A stretch of 64,000 nucleotides of DNA, taken from positions 434,001-498,000 of the forward strand of contig NW_024104345.1 in assembly GCF_003945595.2 (NCBI RefSeq), written 5' to 3'. A program made the position numbers and the translations under genes. The stretch's first letter is position 1. Each line of letters starts with the position of its first letter. This DNA is from Pipra filicauda. Lineage: Eukaryota > Chordata > Aves > Passeriformes > Pipridae. The notes below the pieces were generated by a model. The model had not been told where the DNA came from, made no database searches, and saw nothing but the letters and a program-made list of their open reading frames with translations. Below, one piece after another: positions 15,201 through 27,200 of the stretch.

Positions 15201-18200
15201 AGGCTGCAATTCGGTCACCCCAAAGCCTTCTCCTTTCCAGGCCGAACAAACCCAGTTCTCTCAGCCTTTCCTCGTAGTTGCACTGACCAATCAACCCTTC
15301 TGTAAGATCCCAGCCAATCATGAGGAGATACAGAACTCCACTGCCTTGTTCTCAGCGCTTGCATTGGAATCTATTTAGTGGGCTTAAAATGCAATCACTG
15401 TAAAGATTCAGCCTTTTAACTGACACATCTAGCTGCTTGGTTTACTGTGCTAAATCAGGAGATAATGCTCATTTCTAATTATGTGAAATAACTATTTGAG
15501 TACTCTTCACTTGGAAAGATGCTGACTAATTAGCCATGTTGATGGTTACCAGACACTTCAACTGCAGATGTTACCTGTACTTCAGTTTTCTTCTCTCTGC
15601 TGCCTAGATAGTACTCTAGGATCAGCTAGTTTTGGCTTTAAATCTTTGGTAAGGGAACCAGTTGGCACTCTTTGGTTACAAGTACTAAGGCAAACTTCTT
15701 TTTTCTCCCTCAGACAATACCACGAGTAGCTGCTTTAGGAGTAGAGTGCGTTAGCTCCTTTGCCTTAGATTACTGGCTACAAACACACTTATTTCAAGCT
15801 GGTGTTCTCTGGTACTTACTGGGTTACCTCTTCAACTATGACTATACACTGGAAGAGAGTGGGATTCAGAAAAGTGAAGATTCAAACCACCAGGTAATGT
15901 TCCCAAGATGCATGCTATCAGACACCAATGGTTGTTGCTTGCCAACTCTTACAAATAGACTTAAGTGTATTCAAATACTTATTAGGATCATTGAATTGCA
16001 TGAACAGCAATGGTAACAAAGCAGTTTGGGAAAGGGATTTTTGTGTAGCGGTGTAAATACTTCTTGGGTGTTGTTTTTTGGGGGTTTTGGGTTTTTTTTA
16101 AAGAGTTCAAATATTAAAGCTGCCAAAGCCTGCGGTTTCTAATGGACTTAGTGCAAGAGATTTTTTACCAATAGCTAACAGTAGAAATGTACATTTTTGT
16201 TATCAGTCTTTTGAGGCTCAGCTGAAAGGGTTGTCTAGTGATACTGAGAACTTATGGAAAATATCTGCTTTTTCCTCAAATGGTGACCCTCTAAGTATGA
16301 CATTTCTTCCTCAGCTACTGGATGAGATGAGCTTTGAACACTCTATTGTAGCTATAAAGTCTTGTATCACTCTCATAAAAGATTTGTTATGCTGATATTT
16401 GACTGGGTGAGCAGGAATTGTTGTCTGGTCAGAAACCAATACATTAAATAGCTTCTGTAGCTTTCAGCTCATCTTCCTGCCCCAGGTTTTCCTGCTTATC
16501 AGTGCTTATTGTCTTACTGCACTTATTAAGCCAAGATAAATAGAGAATATCAGTGCTGTTCATTCTGGTGCAGAAGTGTTGAACAACCCTTTTGGTTATT
16601 CTGATAATTCTTCAATAAGCTCTAGGTTTTCTCTAACTGTCTGTCTTTTTCAGGAGGTAGCAAATAGCCTTGCTAAGCTCAGTCTCCTGGCCTTGAGTCG
16701 CCTTGGAGGGTATCTTTCTGATGATCAAGCTACCCCTGAAAACCCAACAATCAGGAAAAGCTTGGCTGGAATGTTGACACCCTATATTGCCAGAAAACTC
16801 GCTGTGGTCAGTCCTACTGAGGTAAGTGTCTGTTGGCCAAAACTTTCTCTAGTGATTTATGGAAGGAGTACCTGGTTCCTTCTAAAACACTGAACTCTCT
16901 TAGACCAACTGGATACTGAGAACAGCAGTGTGATTTTTCTTTGCAGTTGGAGTAACTGCAGGGAAAAGAAACTGCTTTGACCTCGAACACTATAGACAGG
17001 AGCAGTGCTCTATAGAATAGTATTTGCAAAACAAATATAGGGACAAAGAAGTTGAGTTAATTGTTGAAGGCTTAGATGATGGAGAGTAAAGGCTAAACTT
17101 ATCTCTTTAAAGTGGTACCAAGGAAGTCATCTATAAAGAGATACTGCAGATAGTTGCTGTTCACTACCAAAAATAGATGGAGAATCTGAAGTAAATGTGG
17201 CTCAAAGCACAATAAAAAAACCCTGTAATATAGATTGTACTAGACCAAATAACTTGTACATACTGTTTTTCTAGTATGCTTTTCCAGTATGGGAAACTTC
17301 ATACTTTCAATTTGGTTCTGTAATTGGTCTCATTGCTAATGAGATTGGATTAATTAACATTGTGAAACATGCTGATTACTATGCATAACGATTGAAAACT
17401 GTTGTAAATGTTACATCATGTAAATTCCTTATTTCTTAGACTCTGAAGATGCTTAACAGTAACACAGAGAACCCCTACTTGATCTGGAACAATGGGACAA
17501 GAGCTGAACTACTTGAGTTTTTGGAATCTCAACAAGAAAGCATGATTAAGAGAGTAAGATACTTCTTACTTTAAATCCTGCTACTGTTTTTTTTAAACTG
17601 TTTTGTGTTTTGGTACATCCCTCTATGATGCAGTGTTATAGTTTATACAAATTTCTATTGTTGACTACTCCTAAGTCACTTTCTTCATTCAGTAGTTTTT
17701 AAAAGAAAACAAAAAACCCTAAGAGTTTGCTTGTTTATTTCTTGTTATGTTTCAATCTGAGCTTCTGACTTTTGCTGAAGCATTAAGTTTTCTGCTCAAG
17801 TATTGCCTATTTCATTATCAGTTTATAGCTTTACACTTTCTACAAGATGATTTTCTGTCTGAGCTTTTGCTGCTTATCTCTGCTTAAAGGGTGATTGTGA
17901 CAAGAGCTATGGATCTGACTTTGTCTTCAGTGACCATGCAAAGGAACTTATTGTGGGAGAGATTTTTGTTAGAGTCTACAATGAGGTCCCTACCTTCCAA
18001 CTAGAGGTGAGATGTAGCTAAAACCTTCCTGTTGAAACTAGTGTTTGGAATGCTGCTAATTCCTGTTTATCTGCCAGTACAGAATGGAGAAAATACAAAA
18101 TCTGATGGAAATTTTCTTCAAGACCAGTATGTTATGAGACATGCCTTTACTGGAGCAGAGGAAATTAAAAGAACTAGTCTGCACTAAGATGTGCTGCTTC

Positions 18201-21200
18201 AGATGTCTTAATGACTTTTCTCTATAAGCTTGTTCTGCAGACACTTGAGTTGCTTCAGTAGTTCCAGGCAATGGTGATTCTGCCTAGTGGCTTTGCAGTC
18301 CATCTATATCTATGGGCAAACATATACCTGTTGAAGTAGTGGCAGCCTCTTAAGGGTATGTTTAGATAGAAATAGGATTAATGTCTTGCAGATGTTGTAG
18401 TGATTAAAGAGAAGTGTTTTCTGTCTGCCTGTCTAGAGAAAGGGAATATGTGAATTGTAGGACAAGTTATTTGGATACATTTTCTTCTACTGGGAATACT
18501 GTTGCATCACAGAGCTAAAAATGCTCTCATCTCTACTTTAAAGCTTCCTAAAGCGTTTGCTGCGAGCCTTTTGGATTACGTAGGCTCACAAGCACAGTAC
18601 CTTCATACGCTAATGGCAATAACACAGACTGGGAAAGTAGAGTCCAATCAACATGGAGATCGGTTACGGAGAGTTGAAATGGCCCTGGAGGCTCTGAGAA
18701 ACGTGATAAAACACAACCCAGGTAGGCTTAAAATGGAACTTACTTCATATACTCTTTTGTGGACAACCTTAAAAATTGTGGACCTCGGTAGTCTTTATCT
18801 TCCGCTGAGAAGGAAGCTTGTTTTGCTGGTTAACAGACTTTAACACTGTTGATAAGCCATAAAGGCTTGCTTATTTTTTCCTCACCTGGAGAACATAATC
18901 AGTAGATGTGTTAAAGTTTTGTGTGAAATTCAAGCCTTATCTATTTTCATCTCTGAATCACTAGATTTTAACTCTAATTTGAGCCTGCTGTTGCCAGGAG
19001 CACTTAAGCCTCCTGGATGAAACTTCCTGTAATCCTTCGAAGAATCTTTAACTGATTTTTTTTAAACTTTCTTGCATCAAAAAGAACTTCTTTGAACAGA
19101 GTACTGCATGTTAGTAAACACCTAAATGTCATTAGTGTTGAGGCCTTAGTAAAGCAGGAGGAGAAGATGCTTTTGAGAGTGGGCAGCTAATATCAGCAAA
19201 AGTTAATGAGCACATACCAACATACGGACTGGAAAAGCCTAAAACAAATGATTAGGACACTCTCCAGTTCTAAAAGGAAATCATGCTGCTATTGTAGCTT
19301 CTAATAATAGGTGCTTAAATTATTCTCAGACTGGATATTCTGTGTTTACAGTTATAACCCTGAAGGCAGCTGTTACTGCTGCATATAGCAACCCTGCTCT
19401 GAGCTGGGACATTCTGAAAGGGCAAGTGAATTTGATGACAAGTACTGATGATCAAGGATAAATAAAATGATGCAATTTATTACTTGCATTCTTACAAGAA
19501 CTAGCTCAGTTACTTACTTCAGAGGGAGGAAGTATCCTCTGCTTTTGGAATATCGTTGATCTGAGACTCTGTGGAAGGTAGATTAATAGAGAAGAGTTTA
19601 AAATTTTCTAACTCTTTAGCAGATGCTGTCCTGTAAGAGCTGTTACAACTATTGTGGCAGACTGTATAAAGCCATGTAGTCTTTAACACCTCTCTGTAGA
19701 CCAAAATGTGGGCTTAGGATGGCCTTCAGTGAGTGCTTTGGCTAACATGAAGAGTAACTTATTTTGTATCTTACAGGTTCTGAATGTGAATGCATAGGTC
19801 ACTTTAAGTTGATATTCTCCCTTCTGCGTGTTCATGGAGCTGGCCTGGTGCAGCAGTTGGCTCTGGAGGTAAAAACTAAACCAACCAACCAACAAAAAAC
19901 AAATAAAACAACAACAAAACCAAAAGTACCCTGAACCACTAAACCTGTCTAGATGTTCTACACAATAACCATAAACAAACCTGATGGTGTAACTGTTAGA
20001 GTAGCATCTAAAAAATATCAAGATTGGAGTTCTAAGGTGTCAGTTACTCCTCGGAGAAACAGGTGATAGCTTCTTGCCTGAGTCTTTGCTCCTTTTTTCC
20101 CTGAGGAGACAAGACAATTTGGTGGCAGGAATAAATGTAAATATCAACTCTATTTGCCAGTGAAGTGACTGACTTCACCACACACTGCATTTTCTTGACA
20201 GTGTCTTAAAAGCTGGAATATAATCAAGTGTTGTTTCTGATCTTTTACAGGTAGTGAACATAGTAACAAGTAACCAAGAATGTGTTAACAACATTGCTGA
20301 GTCAATGGTTCTCTCTAACCTACTGGCACTCCTGCATTCCTTACCTTCAAGTATGTATTCTATGATTCTTAAGTCTTGCAAGGTAAAGGGTTTCCAACTC
20401 AGAAATGAATTAGAATGCAGCTGGTTGAGCTTACCACTTGGGTTTTAGGTTAAAACCCTAATCCTCTTTCAGGGAGGATGGTTTAAAAAAATGTTCTGCG
20501 TAACTGATTTCTTGTCCTAAATGTGTGAGCTGAAACATCAGGTATTGTGATTGGGTTTGAATTGCGTAGTGTTCCACTGACTAATTATTATAGGGAATTT
20601 AGGTAGTAAACATCTACTTATGAAGCTATGCTGTACTGGAATGTATGATTGATTTTTAACATTCCTTAACTAATTGGGTTTAGCCAAAGTAAGCTTGCAA
20701 TTGTCATAAGCTTTGTTGTTTTGATACAGCTTTCTGTTAAGATCAGTTATGTTCATCTTTTATTAGTTCATAATCTATATGACACAAAGTTTTTAATGCT
20801 TTCTATTTTGACAGGTCGGCAGCTTGTCCTTGAAACTTTGTATGCTTTGACATCTAGCACAAAAATAATTAAAGAGGCCATGGCAAAAGGTACAGTACTA
20901 CACTGAAAGCAAATGTTTCTGCAGCACTGGATGTAAAGTAGATACTCTTTCTTCCTACTACTTGTGAGTAGAAAAAAAATTGAATGATTTTCTAACTCTT
21001 TGTTACAGGTGCTTTAATCTATTTACTAGATATGTTTTGCAACTCCACACATCCGCAGGTCCGAGCTCAGACAGCAGAGCTCTTTGCCAAAATGACTGCA
21101 GATAAGCTGGTGGGTCCAAAGGTAAGGATAGTAACAGCTCATATTGGAACTCTCTTTAAAGACAAGCAAAAAACCACTCTTCTGTCTAAAATGTTCATGT

Positions 21201-24200
21201 GAAGAGCAATCTGGCTTTTTCAAATAGTTAACCCTTAATCTGTGAGCAGACTTCTAGACGTTGTTGTATTTACTGTAAGCAGGTTGGTTTCCATTTGTAT
21301 TGACTTCAGCATTAGAGACCTAGATTTCAGACCTGTCATTGGTTATTGCTATTTGAAATGATGGCACTATTTTATTTTGTAGTGTTCTGTTCTAGCAGTT
21401 GGCAATTATAGTACTACAGATAACTGGACTTCCTGGAGTTCTCTGTGTTTCTGTCAGTTAGTTTGTCCTGTCATTTAGTTTGTCTTATGATATACTAAAT
21501 GTCATATGATATACTAAATGTCAATTCTGTTTATCCTTTCTAGGTTAGAATTACACTAATGAAATTTTTACCTGGAGTTTTCATGGATGCCATGAGAGAC
21601 AACCCTGAAGCTGCTGTTCATATCTTTGAGGGAACTCATGAAAATCCAGAATTAATTTGGAATGACAGCTCCAGGGAGAGAGTATCAACAACAGTTCGAG
21701 AAATGATGCTTGAGTATGTGAAGACCTACTGACACAGTATATCCTTAACTGAAACATTCTTAGTGGCAATAAACCAGAGTTGCTGTAGAACTGTCAGACA
21801 AAACTGCCTGTAAAAAGCAGAATCATTACAAGCCAGGCTTCAGTGAAAAGAAACTTGTTCACTGTTTGTGTATTGTACCTGTAACTCAGTGATGCAAGAG
21901 CAGTCTGTGCATAATCCAGGTATTTGCTCACTGCTGTAAGAATTGGAGGGGGTTGCAATGGGAAGAAAATGGGGTTTAGAAGCTGGGATGGCTTCACAAT
22001 GATGGAGGGAAACTGAGGTGTCAAGTAGGGAAGACAACTGCTTCTTTTACTGCTTGTTAAAACTTACTTTCTCTTTAAAGGCACTTTAAACTTCAGAGGG
22101 ACAACCCTGACACCAACTGGAAGGTAAAAGGATACTGTTTCTGCTTTGAGTCTGTCCAGGGAGACTATAAGCCAGCTGATAATAGATGCATGCCAGGCTC
22201 TCCTGTTTAAGTACCAACAGGAATTCACTGCTGTGCTATGAACGTAACCGTTCGTAACTGAAAACATAGCTGGTTTGATGTTTTCATTACTAGTTGTACC
22301 TTGAAATTAGACACTTACTGGCAAAACCACTGCCAACATACTCTGAATTTTCAGATCATTCAAATCATTCTAAAATGCATCAAAAGTCAACAACAAAGAA
22401 TACCGGTTTGCTGGAAAAAGTCCTGTCACTACATAGCTGTAGAAAACTTGCTCTTCGTAAATGTTCATAACTTTAAGTCACCAAGTCTCAAAATATATTG
22501 TCCTTTGCATCAGGTCAATAAGTGAGGTGTTTCAGTTTGTAGTATTTCCCAATAACTGTGAAAGGCCAGACATGACTTCCTCCCAGCGGTGCTCTAGTTC
22601 AACATTAAACCAATTTCTAAACACATGCAGGGTAGCTATTTTGATCCAGGTGAGAACTGGAAACTTCCCTAGGGTGATGGTGAGAAACCTCCCCCTGAAG
22701 TGGGCGAGAAAGGAAGGAAAGGGCTGTTGTATCATCAGCTGTTGGCACTTTTCTTGAACTAGGGTTTACCACTGATGCAGTTGTAGGTTCAGTTACATTT
22801 TTTGAAAGAAAAGTACTGCCTGAACTGTTCCTTCTAATGTCATTTCTTACCTCATGTTCCTTCAAAATGAAGTGTTTATTGGTCTTGCCCAGCTCTGTTT
22901 CAGAAAATACAGTTAGTTAGTGACCCTGACCATGTAGAGAAACAGTTGCTGCTCTCACAAATACTCTCGCCAATAACTCCTTGTACTTTGCAATTCAACA
23001 GCTGCCTGAAGACTTTGCTGTGGTGTATGGTGAGGCAGAAGGTGAACTTTCAGTGGGGGGAGTCTTCCTAAGGATTTTTATTGCCCAGCCGGCCTGGGTT
23101 TTACGGAAACCAAGAGAATTTCTCATTGCACTGTTGGAAAAGTTTACTGAACTACTGGAGAAAAATAACCCCCATGTAAGATGATTTTTCTGATTCTACT
23201 CTTTGAATTTGTTTAACAGTTTTAATCTACCAGTCTTTTAGCGTCTCACACTTTGAGATTCTCACACTTTCTTCCCAACATGAATGGGTTTTTTCGTCTG
23301 CTTTCTGATTCTTTATAAAAGCACATTGTTGATATACTGAGGCTACTTTTGAACATGAGTCAGTGCTTTTAAAGTCCCTGAAGCCCCAGAATTAGCTTAA
23401 GTTATGTCTTAGAGGCTTATTTTGCACTAGAGATGAGGCTTAACAAATTAAGTATCTTTTAATTATTTCATGACTGGCTGACTTAAGAAAATGGCACTTG
23501 TTCTACAATGTCTAAAAATTTTCAGCTCTTGACACTTCTGTTGTCCTTCTGGAAAACTGACTTCCCACTCTAGTGTAACTTACGTGACCTACAGAAGGCT
23601 GCCACCTAACAATTAGTGTAATGGGTAGAGCAAATGTGTTACAGTTTGAATGAGAACAACGTTTAAAATTCAGTTTTTAGTCATATCATTAACTTGTCAT
23701 TACTTGAACAACCTTCAGACAGATTTTTGGTGAGGCTTGCAGGGCAGAAATTAACTTGCATGTTGAATAAAACGGACATCCTTATTGCAAAAATGTGATA
23801 GCTGTTTGTAGGGGCATGTGGAATACACCCAAGTGTGGTGAGTGCTGCTGCACAGGCTGCAGATGTTCAGGTGGTCAGCCTGAACATCCATGCTATCATA
23901 CTTCCACCAGGCAAGTTAGCACATGGATGCATGCAAAGGCTGCAGCCAGACATTGGATTCTCTAGATGCTGGAAATACTGCTTAGGAATTCCCATGTGGT
24001 CTGTGTTCATGGAACTAATGAATGTCTGCCACTACTGGAGCTGATAATCATGTTCTTAACTTCTTGTTTTAATAGTTTGAGAGCCAAGTGACATAAAAGC
24101 ATTAGGGGAAAAATCTACAATGCACAGTAAGTGAGAAATGTTGTTATTATGATGATGATACATAAGGCTTTACTGAGCTATCCTTTGTGTTGATTTTTGA

Positions 24201-27200
24201 TTTTCTGCAGGGGGAAACTTTAGAAACCATTACCACAGCAACTGTGTGCCTGTTCAGTGCCCAGCCTCAGCTAGCTGATCAAGTTCCTCCACTTGGTCAT
24301 CTTCACAAGATAATCCAGGCTATGAATCACAAGAACAATGCCATTCCCAAAAGTGCCATTCGTGTCATGCACATACTGTCTGACAATGAGGTACTGAATC
24401 GTTTAAGTGCTTGAGGGGAGAAAAAGCAAACCTGGAGTTATTTGTATTGTTGAAAAGGCATTATTCTAACTATAAATATTGTGTAACAGATGAGCAGGGA
24501 CTTATAACTAATTAATGGGGAATTGATAGATTAAAGACAGAGAAATTCATGGTCTTGGCTGACCATATTTGCAGTAACCATTAATCTTGGCACAAAATAA
24601 AGTATTCTGGATGTTTCTGTCTCTCTATAGCTTTGTGTTCGAGCAATGGCATCACTAGAGACCATCAGCCCTCTCATGAATGGAATGAAAAAGAGATCGG
24701 ATATAGTTGGCGTAGCCTGTGAAACACTGAATCGAATGTTTCAGAAGGAACAAACTGACTTAGTAGCCCAAGTAAGTAGTGTATTCTGAGACTGTAAAAA
24801 TGTGGTATTTTTACATTTAGATACATCTAAACTGTTCAGAAGAACAGAGGTACTGTTCAATTTAGATAGCATCTGGGAAGCCTCCTAGAACTTAACTAAT
24901 GTGCTTTTCTTGTTGGAGAAGTCAGTTCTTTATCTAAAATGCGGACCTATTTGAGGATGTTACCTGAGTATTGAAGCTTAATGCGTAGGGTAGTGCCGAC
25001 TGGTGTCTGCTGAGAAAGTGTAGTGTAGGAATGCCAGCTAACTCAACTCTGTTTACACCTGGACAGAGCAGAATTGCTGGACAGGATCTTTGCTTTCTCT
25101 TTTATTCGTATTCAATACATACTCATGTATTCATACAGCTCAGGAAAAATGGATGAGCCTTGGCTTTAGCATATTAGTGATAGCTGTTGCCACTTCTCAT
25201 TCACGCTAATGCTAGTAATGTAAACATCTATATGGAACTTCCTAGTCCATGTTAAGACAACTCATTTGGGTATGTTTGCAGGCTTTGAAAGCAGATTTGG
25301 TCCCTTATCTTCTAAAGCTGCTTGAAGGTGTTGGTCTTGAGAACCTGGAAAGTCCATCTGCAACAAAAGCTCAGATTGTTAAAGCTCTGAAATCCATGTC
25401 TCGCAGCCTGCAGTATGGGGAACAGGTAGGTACTGATAAGTCTTCATCTGGGCTTTGACACTTGAAGATCAAACTCTGAACATCACTTGTTTAATTTTTT
25501 GCCTGTCACGTGCATCATTCCACCTAAAATGTTCACATCCTTTAACTACAAAATCATTACATCATCATCTATTTATTAGAAGTCATTGGTTCAATGCATG
25601 TGAAGAGCACTAACAAGACAAATCCCAAGTACAGAAATGTTCTATAAGCTAGCTGGCTTCTACTGACAACTCTTCAGAACTTGTTATAAATGTAAATTGC
25701 TTTTTTGTTTCCCAAATAAATAGACAACTGCAGCAGCTTTATGGGTGTATATTCAAGCTGGTAAAATCGGCCCCAGTAACTGTGCAAGTCCTTGGTGCCT
25801 TTCACTTACCCTTGTGTTGAAAGCTTTCTGAAACAGAGGGAAACTGGGGATAGGTCCTTCTTCCAAGTTGTCCCTATCTTGCTACAGTACAGGAGAAGTC
25901 CTATTCTGCCTCAGCTGTAGGTGCGTGGCAAGTGGCTGCTTGCACGGTTGCTTTTCATTGTCACTTAACTGGGGAATGAGAGACAAAGTCAAGCTACTAA
26001 ATGACTTTTTTTGAGCATTATGTGTTCAGCTGCACAGTTAACATGGAAAAGCAAGTCTCCTTGGAAATGTGTGTGAATTCCATATCACAGCCTGAACTAC
26101 TGCCATGCTCTTTGGTAATCCCTTTGGAATGGTTTGGTTTTAGAAAATGAGTTTATTCGCCTAGAACATGACAAATGTCACTTGCTCACTGTGTTAATCT
26201 TTTCAATTACTGTAGGTAAATGAAATTCTGTCTCGTTCTTCTGTGTGGAGTGCCTTCAAGGATCAGAAACACGACTTGTTCATTTCTGATACGCAAACAG
26301 CAGGATACCTCACAGGTTAGCAACTCTTTCCTGTTTATGCTGAGTCATACTGAACAGTTATTTAATTGTCAGACTGGACTCTGGAAATACTGTTTATCCC
26401 CAGGATCTAGTGCCATCCCATGGTCTGAACATTCAATGCTGTAAAAATACAGTAAGTTTTTAAAACATTCATCAAAAGCCAAACTTCTTGTCGATTGAGA
26501 ATGTATTTCTCTGGGTAGTCTTTGCTGTACCTGCTTCTAAAATATCAGAGCAATGGAATCTGGACACTGGCAAGACTTGAAAGTACTCTGTGGCAATAAA
26601 GCAGAGATGTAATTGGAACTAATGAATGTGACAGTAGCTTTCTTGCTTTCTCAGGATCAGTCTTTTTCAGTTCTAGAACACATTGTTTTCCAAGGTTGGA
26701 GGGAGGAACAAACTGTCTTCAAAATCAGTTAGACTGCCTGTATTAATTGGCCATGTGAATTACACGGCTTAGTGTTAGGCAGGTAGTTGTAGTATTGGAA
26801 AAGTTGGAATGTTAATAGCTTGGAGTTTGAGGCTGTATTCCAGGCAGACTCAGTGCACTGGCAAGATGGCCTCGTGCTTGTGTATGTGGAGCTGGTGGCA
26901 TACACCTGACTGCAGCAGTGGTGCACCCTGGGTGAGTCCCCTGCTGGTGCCACCAAGATCAAAATGGCACCCCAGAGGTGCTGCCTCAGTGCCACTGGCA
27001 GTGTAGAAGAGCATTTTAGCTGTGTGTGCTGCACACACAAAGGATAGCAACTGATGAGAACCTTGTTGCTGTTAATGGCATGGTGCAGACACAATCCTAG
27101 AACAGTTACATCACAGCAGGTTCTTCCTTCACTCCTGTGCAGCACTTGATAGACACAGTATCACAGTCCAAAACTTCCTATCACATATTTTCAGATACAG

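Noticed and set aside
24147..24177. Possible box C/D snoRNA (TGATGATGA followed by CTGA)
   Set aside because: The boxes are far too close and there is no terminal stem, C' or D' pair.
26729..27145. Minus-strand open frame of 138 codons
   Set aside because: Intronic, with no recognisable motif; likely chance.
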